A DNA stretch of 21,566 nt from Spirogloea muscicola (Eukaryota > Streptophyta > Zygnematophyceae > Spirogloeales > Spirogloeaceae), in the NCBI GenBank assembly GCA_009602725.1, contig WELB01000011.1, positions 1,117,845-1,139,410 on the forward strand. Reading direction: 5' to 3'. The notes beneath the pieces are model-generated. The model made no database searches. It saw only the letters and a list, made by a program, of their open reading frames with translations, and was not told the DNA's origin. The position numbers and the translations under genes were made by a program. Below, piece by piece: positions 1 through 8,083 of this stretch (position 1 is its first letter; each line of letters begins with the position of its first letter).

Positions 1-190
1 GGACCCACTTCCAGGAGCCCAGCATCTCTGATCTGCGGCTGCTTAGCAGGGGTTACTGAGTGTCTCGTAGCAGCTTTGTTTCTGTTACTTAGCGCTTCCC
101 CTGGCCCCCTTCTCGTACTCTGTTCATTCTTTTTCGGGCTGGTTGTTCCAGCCCCTATTCTCAATGGGCGAGCACTTTCTTCTTTTTCCA
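1..190 (+). repeat. Dispersed repeat family, copy A (truncated by the contig edge)
   Basis: This stretch is nearly identical to 18273-18474. It shares the opening GGACCCACTTCCAGGAGC, the block around GGCTGCTTAGCAGG, the segment TTAGCGCTTCCCCTGGCC, and the end module GGGCGAGCACTTTCTTC (166-182). The first base of the window aligns with 18273, so the contig begins inside the repeat and the true left end of this copy is unknown. It also contains a small inverted pair, GGGCTGG...CCAGCCCC (about 136-156), which recurs in other copies. No protein signature is visible. Confidence 0.85.
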
Positions 191-423
191 CAGCCCTTGC
201 CCCCCATCGGCAGTGCCACTTCTTCTAGCGGGTCAACCTGCTGTGAATCAGGTAGGTCTTTCGATGTACTTGCCTTTGTACTCGGCCATTTGGCCTTCGT
301 TTGTTTCAAATACACGATATTTTCCTCTCCGTTGATCTTGATGTCAATAGGCTGGCCCATCCACAGCCAGTGGCCCCTCGCTTCTTTCGTACAGTTGACG
401 CTGTAGCGAATTGGAAGGGGCAT
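124..423 (-). other. Unrecognised 99-codon ORF running into the repeat
   Basis: An open frame begins at an ATG directly after an in-frame TGA. It reads a non-repetitive stretch with ordinary composition (for example GHWLWMGQPIDIKINGEEN and TKAKWPSTKASTSKDLPD). It then enters the minus strand of the dispersed repeat, so its last roughly 25 residues (from about GGKGCGKRRKCSPIENRG) are repeat-derived. I do not recognise the protein. It could be the 3' end of a host gene or transposon ORF whose upstream exons I could not connect, or a chance ORF. No splice-phase partner was found upstream in 424-560. Confidence 0.2.
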
Positions 424-971
424 CCCCTGCCCTTGTCAGCAATTATAGCTTCTCTACTGAATTCTCTACCCAATTTGCCACAGTCCACCCGATCTTCAGC
501 ACCAGGAATTGCTGCCACTCAGCGGTTGGATGTGTGACTATGTAGGAATACATTGTTGTGACAAACAATTGAACTAAAGAATTTGCTTTGGCGCACAGCA
601 CTGACTACGCAACTTGTTCCTTGAAGAGGACAATTCACGCCAGCGCTCCTGAGCTGCAGGTCTGTCGCAATGGCGACAAAGACCGAGCTACATAGAGGTG
701 AGGGCGCCCATCATCAGAAAGCCAGACCAAATGGGTGCAGCTGGGCTGCTGCATGTCCTATTTCTTGGAGCAGCCTATGAATCTCCAAGATTGTTCAAAT
801 GCACAGAGACAATTCCACGGCACGTGGAATTGCTAGGGGCGTGAGCGCAAATGGGCACCCGAATTTGAGACCGTATTTCCTAAGCCTAGGTGCTGGTATA
901 TTGTAATGAGATCCCTATGGCCTCTGAAGGGAAGGGCGACAGTGACAACTGTAATACACAGCAGTGCACCA
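424..971. other. Intergenic region 3' of the glycosyltransferase gene
   Basis: I see no coding signature here. The stretch should contain the 3' UTR of the minus-strand gene that stops at 972. On the minus strand I found no TGTAA, the usual green-algal poly(A) signal. It does contain a perfect hairpin at 810-832. Confidence 0.5.
810..832. repeat. Perfect hairpin downstream of the glycosyltransferase gene
   Basis: Arms CAATTCCACG (810-819) and CGTGGAATTG (823-832) are perfect reverse complements around the 3-nt spacer GCA. The hairpin lies 140-162 nt past the stop codon of the minus-strand gene, so it probably falls in the 3' UTR or just beyond. Confidence 0.7.
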
Positions 972-3626
972 TCAATTTTGACCGTAATTCAGGGCAATGA
1001 AGCCCGCTCGTAGGCGCCCATTGGTCTTCCGAAGCTCGTCAACGAGACGGTCCCAGTTGGAGCCGAGCGTCCCAACAAAGTAGTCTGCCTGGGATTGCAC
1101 CAGAAGATTCACAAATGACAGGTCAACTGAGGACTTAAGCGCCCACGCTGCAGCCTCTGCCGCCGCCTCCGGAGATGCGTCCGACGCCACTGGTGTCGAT
1201 GGGATATCATCAAAATCGCCCTCCTCCTCTTTCCTCTGCTCCATTACAGTACAGTTGGTAATTACAGCAGTGAGCTCCCTTTCTGCAAGTAAGATTCTGC
1301 AGCCATGAAGTCAACAAAGAGCTTTTTGCGCACCTTGCAGAAGCTGCAAGGAGCGCAAAGACATCATGGCCTTCCACTTACTGTCAGGCGGCGTTGGCGC
1401 GTGGAGAGAAAGGTCCACCGTGGTGTGTAATCTGCTTCTGCCTCTTCTAGTACACTGCCGAGCATCGAAGCCAGCCAGATCGTATGTACATTTGGGTCGT
1501 GGCTCCGCACACGCTCCGCCTGTCGAGTGCCATAAAAGCGCAAATGAAGCACTTGGAGCGGGCCTTGAAAGACAATGATGTTTGTGCCTAGCGGGGGAGC
1601 AAGGACAGGGCTGCATGGGCTTCACAGACAGCAGCACCACTGACCTGCTCCATGAAAGCGCGGAGGGAGAAGAGCGCCATTTCGCGCTTCTTGGCACCTC
1701 CACGCACGTGCATGGTGATCATCGGCCTCGGAACTGCGAATGATGAGCAGTTGGAATCGCTGGTCAGGTAAGATGGGGCTCTACACGCTGGCTCAGTAGT
1801 AAAGCTTTGATGGTGCAACCTTGAGCGGCTGAAAGTGGAAGGAGGGCTGAATGAGCTAGAGAAAATGAAACGCATGGGGCATGTGAAAGTTGCCGGCAGC
1901 AGATGTGGCGGCTGCGGCAGCGGCCCTTACCGAGGACGTCATGTGTGGATTGCCACAGCGTGGTCTCCAGCTCGCCCAGTGCCTGGCGGCGGCTGCTGGC
2001 GTCGTCATCTGTTGCGAATGACAAGCGCCTCCTCTCGCTGGCAGCCACAAGCTCAGCCACCCACCCACCATACGCCTCGTGCCGGGCTATATTTTGCATG
2101 CGACACAGGTACTCTGCAAGCACATCAGGCTGCCCAACTTAGTCTGGCCCCTCAGATGTACCAACAACAGTGGCGATGACGGTAGCGGCTCGACAAGTGG
2201 GCGGGCAGGTTGTCGTGCTCACCAGTGGGGAAGCGGAGGAGGTAGCGGATGGACTGAGCGCGCCACCAATCAAGCACATGCTCACGCAAGCGGCCGCCAG
2301 ACTCGACGCTCCCCGCTAAGCGCCGGCTCATTGTAGCTGATGAGACAGCCTGACTGGTGCACCACAAGCCTGGGCAGATGTCCGGATGGTGTGCCGCCTT
2401 GGCTGCCGGCGCCCACATCACGGATGCTGGCGGCTCGCCCATGACAGCGTCGTCGGCCCCACCAACGCCACCCTGCTCCGCCCAGAGGCGCTTGGCAACG
2501 ACCTCGCACTCTTCAGCGGCTGGCGAGTGGAAGTAGCACTGGAAGCGCCCCGTTTCCCCGGCGGCAGCACAACCTGGGTGATCAGCTCGTACGTAGTTGT
2601 CGCCAACGACGAGGATGCGGCCCGTGAGCAGGGCATGTCCCATAGCCACAGACATCCAGTGCAGCTGTGAACCGACACCCTTGCGGTGTGTCCCGCGCCA
2701 GGGGATGTACAGGAAGCGCAGGGCCGGGTCGGTGCAGTCGGCGGGGTGCTGGTGCCACCACAGGTACGCCTGTGCAGCGCGAGTGCCCAGCAGGTTGCCA
2801 GAGTCCGCGCCATCCACCCAAGGCGGCTGCCGGCAGCGCGCGCAGTCAATCAGCAGGGCAAGTGCCTCCAGACCTCTCAGAAAGCATGTCGAAGGCGGGA
2901 GGAAGGGGGGAGTCGGTGAGAAGCAAGCATCGTAACGGCGGTGGAGACTAACCGCAGATTGGGCGAGGGCGGAGGCGTTGCCAAACGCAGGGTTCTCCGT
3001 GACCACAGCCCACGGCGGCATGGCGCTGTCAGCGTGCCGGCGGTCAGCGGCTTTGTTCTGCAGCGCAACAGTGTGGCAGTCGTGCAGGTGCGGGGCGCGC
3101 GGCGTGCTCTCAGGCAGGCTCACGACTGCACGCCGGACATGACGAGCAAAGCAGCGGGCATCAGAGCATGGCATAACAAGAGAGGGAGAAGGTCAGATAG
3201 TACTGAAGAGTTTGTCGAAAAATACATTCCTGTACTTTCAACACCTTTAGGAATAATTTCCTTCTTGATTGTTATTGCAAGTCTTGCAAGACTTGCAATA
3301 TATATATGTACAAGGCAGCACAGGAGGGGAGTAGTGGAAGGGCAGCAATGGCTTCAAACGCTACCGAACGGCGTGGGCCGGTACTCACAGGGGCGCACGG
3401 TGCGGCCGAGCGGGTCGTCGAGGCCATAGGCGCGCCGCCAGGCATCCAGGAGTGCCGTTGCGCCCTCATTGAGATCACCATCCCGCTGCTCCAGCGCCAA
3501 GGCTTCGGAGTCCTCGCTGCCGGTGCCGCCGTCAGGCAGGGGCCTCGACCCCTCGACTGTGTGAGCGCAGCAGGCCGCCACCGCCAAAAGGAGTGCGGCG
3601 GCCGTCGGCCACCGCCGGCGAGCCAT
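972..3626 (-). CDS. GT23 / alpha-1,6-fucosyltransferase (FUT8)-like glycosyltransferase
   Basis: I predict six exons, 3626-3389, 3125-2223, 2113-1931, 1733-1645, 1519-1382 and 1235-972, all GT-AG and phase-consistent, giving 604 aa. The N-terminus (MARRRWPTAAALLLAVAACCA) looks like a signal peptide or type II anchor, so Golgi/secretory. FUT8-family landmarks appear in order: a GVGSQLHW block resembling the G-x-G-x-QLHH donor-site region; DWWRAQSIRYLLR, like the FUT8 WWxxQxxKYLxR motif; PMITMHVRGG (His about 450), at the place of FUT8 HVRRTDK; VHTIWLAS; and NLLVQSQADYFVGTLGSNWDRL, matching the FUT8 SQADFLVCTFSS region. The usual second Arg/Thr-Asp of HVRRTDK is replaced, so the acceptor or even catalysis may differ. 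An alanine-rich, acidic insert (about RKEEEGDFDDIPSTP) precedes the last motif. Exon 2 may hide a further 87-nt in-frame intron (donor GTTAGT at about 2960). Family assignment is by remembered motifs. The fucose specificity is inferred. Confidence 0.78.
3273..3300. repeat. Perfect 28-bp palindrome in an intron
   Basis: The stretch is a perfect palindrome built from three TTGCAAG-like units (core CTTGCAAG, flanked by GACTTGCAAT on the right and its complement on the left). A short (AT)n run follows immediately. It lies in intron 1 (3126-3388) of the glycosyltransferase gene. Confidence 0.85.
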
Positions 3627-5052
3627 TGCCTCAGCGCGAAGCTTTCCCGAGGCCTGGGCTTCTCCACTCCGCAGCGCGTCGGCTGCTGGCAGCAGCTGCC
3701 AGGCTGCCTCGGCCTTCTGCAGCTGAGAGCCCGACGAGGCACGACGCGTGTGGCGGCAGAAGCCGCGCCGAGGAGACGGGCTGACGGGCTGCCGCTGCTG
3801 CCACGATTGGCTTCAGCAGTGGCGGCGGCTATGATGGGGAATGGGGCTCCCGCACGGCGCCGAGGCTGGGGTGGTGGCAAGCTCCGTGTGCCGTTACCGC
3901 GGCGACGCGCGGGGGCTGCCGGGCCGCCCCGCGGCCGGCCCCTGGTGGCAGCAGCGGCGGCCATGGCGGCCACGGCGGGGGAGAATCCCGGCGGGCGAGG
4001 GCTGGCCCAATGCTGGCGGCGAGAAGGAAAGCACTGGCGGGCTCCGCACGGGCCCTCGATGGCCGGCCGCAGGCCCAATGGGGGCCTGCGGCGGGGCCCG
4101 GGCTTGGGCACGTGACCCCACGCCGGTTCCCATTCCGTCGTGGCACCGCGATCGCAGTATTGGTGGGACGCGGATAGAAAGCGGCTGTCATCGAGTCTGA
4201 AGCGCGCTCCCATTTCATTTCATGCGCCCCGCTGGGCCCGGGTCGCCGCACCCATCAGCCGGCGGGTTTTAGGGTCATCACTGGGTCGTTGTCATCGCTG
4301 GGTCATCATGGGTTGTTGTGCTCCTGTACCCTTAGAGAGAGAAGGTTTGCAGAGCGCGAGCTTGACAACAGCTTCGAACAACTCGGAAGCAGCAACTCTG
4401 CTTACCGCATCATGCATCACTGCTAAAGACTCGAAGACTAAGTACGGCTTGCTATACGAATGGCACCGTAGTCTATATCGCAGCACATGCTGCATTCCTT
4501 ATCTTAGCTCCTCAAGTCACAAGCGGGAGGTGCTCATGCAAACTTGCAGTGCGAAGCTCTTGCGCTGCAAATGCATCACATGCAGCAATGGCGCATATTG
4601 AAGCTGATAATGTATGTAACAGGCAGGCTTCATTATCTCCAGCTTCAGGTGGAGTTCATTCAACCCACAAGGCACCCTCACTAAAATAGCTGTTGGCCCA
4701 TCCAGCACCCTCTGGGCAGCTCCCAGCAAGCAATTCCAACGCTTGCCTCCACCAATCTCCAGCCCCAACTCGCCCTGGCCCACAAAACACCTACAAAGCG
4801 TTGAAGGTCTCTTGCCAGAATTTTCGGCCCTATGGACCACGAATAATCCAACATGAATGACAATATGTATGCCCCCACAAATGGGGCGGCTGGCGTCCAC
4901 AAATGCGCCAGAAAGGAGGTCCTCACACGTTGTCAATCCAATCCTCGTCTAGGTTCAGCACCCTCTTGCCTCATTCAGCTTGCCTCATCCGCAAGCTTGG
5001 ACCAGGGGGTCTCTCAAGCATCCATTCCGATAGGCCTGCTGGTGCAATCGGC
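3627..5052. other. Intergenic region between two minus-strand genes
   Basis: This 1.4 kb has two parts. From 3627 to about 4250 it is very GC-rich (5' flank of the glycosyltransferase, probable promoter/5' UTR). From about 4300 to 5052 it has ordinary composition (3' flank of the saccharopine-dehydrogenase-like gene). Several frames are open in the GC-rich half on both strands, but none shows a domain or family motif and they look like composition artefacts. At 4267-4317 there are loose repeats of a GGGTCATCAC/GGGTCGTTGT-type unit. I could not support a gene. Confidence 0.5.
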
Positions 5053-8031
5053 TCAAGTTGAGTCGCAGGCTTGCTGCACCATTTGTACCCTGCTTATCTC
5101 CTCGAATGCAATGCCTCTGGCTTGCAGCCTCTGCTGCAGGTCCATGAAGGCAAAGGTTGCCCCAGGAGTGTAGACGCCACCTGCGACCAGCTTCTGCCTG
5201 TTGACTAGCATGCAGAGGGCCGCTTGGGCGACAATTTTTGACGTGGCATCGTAGCCAGGCTCCTGCAGCGAGGACTCCAAATCAGCAAAGACTCAAGGTC
5301 AACAAATGTGCAACTCAGCATGCCTGATGGCATCCTGCAAATAGTGTGCCACTGTCACAGTGCACTGCTTTGTGCATGAATTGGCTCCTACACAAGCTCA
5401 GAAATCGGTGGAGAGCAGGCTACAACACCAGCTCAACAAGATTGGTGAAGGGCAGGCTATAACACCAGCTTAACAACTTACCGGACCACTTAAGCGAGTG
5501 GCCAATTCGAGATTAGGAGGTGAATATGGTTTTTCTGCCAGATCCGCACTTGAATAACCCTTCGCCAAGCAATCAAAGAAGAAACTTGTGCCATCAATTT
5601 GCTCCTGTGACGGGCCTGCCACCAAGCCATTTGACATGTTCAAGGTCAAGGTTTCAAGGGCGTTCTTAAGTTATACCTCATCAGAGCCACTTAGATGCCA
5701 CTGTGCCTCATCAGGACTTAAGTCTCCCCAGGTTATTGAATAAACGAAGCAATCTGTTCGCAACTGGATCACAACGACAACCTTGCCTGCTGAAGAGCCC
5801 AAAGCTGAAGAAACGGGGGTACTGTAGCAGGAGATTCCTGCCCCAGCCATAGGTTACCAGGAAGCGAAATAGATATCCAAAGACCATAAATAATGCCAGA
5901 TACAAGAGACTGGGCACCGTGAAGTAAGCTCCATATTGGACTGGCTTAAAGCGGAGCTCCTCCTCAACTCCACTCTGCAGTATTGAACTCCCCATGCCCC
6001 TGCTGTCTCTTGGTTGCTGCACAGCCCTTGACATATTGGCAATGCTCTGTGTGCTCCTCCGAACAACGAAGGCGTCAGCACCAGGGAAGGGGATGGCCCA
6101 GGATTGCAGCCGCCTCTCAAAGTATGGTCTGCTTTTGCGCGTGACAGGCTGCCCTGGATAGACTACCTTAGGTAACGGCCTTGCCGCCCTCATCCTCCTG
6201 CAAAATCAGCTTGCTCCTATTCAGCGTATGCAGTTTGGAAGCTAACAGTGCTTGCTGCAAGTAGGAGTAGTATAGCTCGTAAAGGGCGACTATAGCGTAC
6301 TCCAACCACAATGTACAGCAAATGCTTGGCAGATAATTTAGAGCATGAACTTAGGGCTACACAAGCACTAGCAGAGGACTATGAGACCGGCTGGACGATC
6401 AAGCACTACATTATAAGCAATGTGTAGAATATTGGTCACTTGTGCAAGCTCACTAACAATAAGAGGACCTCTTCTGAGCCACAAGCTGAAGCTGGTTGAT
6501 AGTGTCTAAGCAATGAGGGGTTTTGAAATAAACGTGCAGGTAGTGTTAGGCAAAAATCGCTCTTTGGAGTTGCCTCAGAGTGGTCGCATTTGCAAAACCT
6601 TGGACCAGAGACTCCCATGTTCCAAAGTGCCCTACAAATGACTTGGTGGCCTTAATTGTCAGGAAGGAGTCAACGCTGTGGGGTATGGAAGATGGCGGAA
6701 ATTGTCGAGCCTGCCAAAAGGCACAGAAGGTCCATCAGGCAACTCTAAGTCGTCAGGAGCTGGTCTAGGAGCTGATGTAAGTCTATCATGCTACACCAAT
6801 ACGGCAGAACGTGACACCTACACCTTCATTAATCCGCCCTTGACAGGTGAGCTTCATAAACGCCAACTTGTTGATGTTTATGGGATTGGTGGTTGCTTCC
6901 AAGGCTTATCAGATTCTCACGCAAGCTTCAGCAAGGAGCTTCACCAAGGTCTCGGGAATCACAAAAGACACAAGACCACTTATGTGCTTAGCGAGCAAAC
7001 CATGAGCGTACAGTGAAGATGACACCCAAGTCTGCAGGAATGGAGTCAAAGCCGCATGCAGTGATGATCAGCGAGTTGGACTGCTGCGCCGCCTCGTGGT
7101 ACTGGATCTCCATCCTCTCCATAATTCCGGCTCCCCACATACATCAACGTAGTCGCAACCCGCTTCCACGCACGCCTTCACCACGGGCTCCCCGTAGTAG
7201 CTGCACTCAGTCATTGGCCCTGCCTCTTCATCAGCTTTCAAGGTGTCCATCATGACGTGCTGACCTCTGGAGAATTCATAGCAAATCCTACCTCCAGACC
7301 TTTATGGTGTGACTTCCTCTTCTTGAGACCTTAGCCCTTACATTCCAGCAGCAACATTGCACAATCACCATCAATTTTATAAGAGGCTTTGTACAGGCTG
7401 GAAGAGGTACTCTGTATGACAGAACTAGGTGGCCACAGCCTTGGCATGCATTCATTGTGCTCACAGCAAGGTTAGGGGTCAGACATTAAATGCTCCGATG
7501 CTCACCGGAAGGGTCCGACGCAGCTAAGGACGAGATCGGTCTGCTCGCAAAGCGCAGCCAGCGATAGTGCATCGGCGACGTCCGCAATGACCATCGGCAC
7601 ATTGGCAACCTCAGCACCGGCCCACCGAATAGCTGCCTCCAGCTTGGACCGGCTCCTGCCGGCGGCCGCCACGACCAGCTGGCGCCCTGCAAGAAAAGCC
7701 ACGATCAGCTCACTCCCGGCAAGGTCGTCAAATAAGCTGGTGAGCAACTGCAGGCTCCCGGCAGTGCCAGCGGCGCTTGACACTGGGAGAGCTTAGAGAT
7801 CCCCGCAGAGCTACCGCTGGCTAACGATACTCCGCCACGCCAGAAGGATTATCGTAAGCATGGCTGACGCTAGCCGGCACCAGCGGTCCAAAAGAGGCAC
7901 AGCAGGCGAGGAGCGGACCGCCGGGCGCGCGCTCGTCGGGGGCGGCGCGCAGGAGCTCGCGGAGGACGAAGCGGCCCGTGAAGCCGCTGGCGCCCAGCAC
8001 GGCCACGCTCAGCGGCCGCTTGCCGNCGCAT
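5053..8031 (-). CDS. Saccharopine-dehydrogenase-like oxidoreductase (SCCPDH/At5g39410 type), frameshifted
   Basis: I predict seven exons: about 8031-7919, 7686-7506, 7200-7012, 6710-6574, 6197-5782, 5615-5482 and 5262-5053, roughly 460 aa. The N-terminus carries a Rossmann motif (AVLGASGFTGRFVL), then AGRSRSKL and LVLSCVGPFR/YYGEPVVKACVEAGCDY. Later landmarks are ACGFDSIPADLGV, SFVGHFGTWESL and KPVQYGAYFTVPSLLY. A hydrophobic segment follows (YLALFMVFGYLFRFLV), then GTSFFFDCLAKGYS and LSGP/EPGYDATSKIV. This matches the eukaryotic SCCPDH-like family, which probably acts on membranes or lipid droplets; the substrate is unknown and it is not the lysine-pathway enzyme. Exon 7200-7012 lacks one base between 7123 and 7122. 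The codons for GEPE are followed by TT-ATG where a full codon plus ATG is expected, so the frame shifts. The intron 6573-6198 appears to be GC-AG. The 5' end is uncertain because an N at 8026 lies between the ATG and the coding frame. The first donor (GTCCGC, 7918) is weak. Confidence 0.85.
5404..5477. repeat. Tandem duplication of a 37-bp unit
   Basis: Two head-to-tail copies (5404-5440 and 5441-5477) share 31 of 37 positions by eye, including GCAGGCTA-AACACCAGCT-AACAA. They lie at the donor-proximal end of the last intron (5263-5481) of the saccharopine-dehydrogenase-like gene. The second copy runs into the splice donor, whose GTAAGTTG occupies 5481-5474 on the minus strand. Confidence 0.8.
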
Positions 8032-8083
8032 GGAGGGCGCGCGCACCGCCGCCGCGGCCGCCGCGGCGGCCGCCGCCGTCATG
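8029..8083. promoter_or_regulatory. Shared 5' block of two divergent genes, with start codons on both strands
   Basis: CATG at 8029-8032 and again at 8080-8083 each give an ATG on both strands. The 51 nt between equivalent ATGs equals 17 codons in either direction. Plus-strand reading from 8030 gives MEGART, ten alanines, V, and then the ATG at 8081 that opens DEG15. Minus-strand reading from 8082 gives MT, ten alanines, VRAPS, and then the ATG at 8031. The block is GCC/GGC-rich and partly self-complementary. If the inner starts (8031 minus, 8081 plus) are used, the two coding regions are separated by about 50 bp. If the outer starts are used, they overlap. The promoter must therefore lie inside one or both genes or in their first introns. 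I see no TATA box. Confidence 0.6.

Noticed and set aside
2152-3174. Single 340-codon minus-strand frame taken as a whole gene
   Set aside because: Its ends are intron sequence. The conserved part is exon 2 (3125-2223) of the six-exon glycosyltransferase.
3272-4213. Open frames of 269 (+) and 313 (-) codons across the GC-rich block
   Set aside because: They overlap on opposite strands, are dominated by Ala, Arg, Gly and Pro, and have no motif. One also runs across the supported exon 1 of the glycosyltransferase in another frame.
4266-4273. TTTTAGGG, the Chlamydomonas-type telomere unit
   Set aside because: It occurs once only, not in an array, and the following repeats are degenerate GGGTCAT units.
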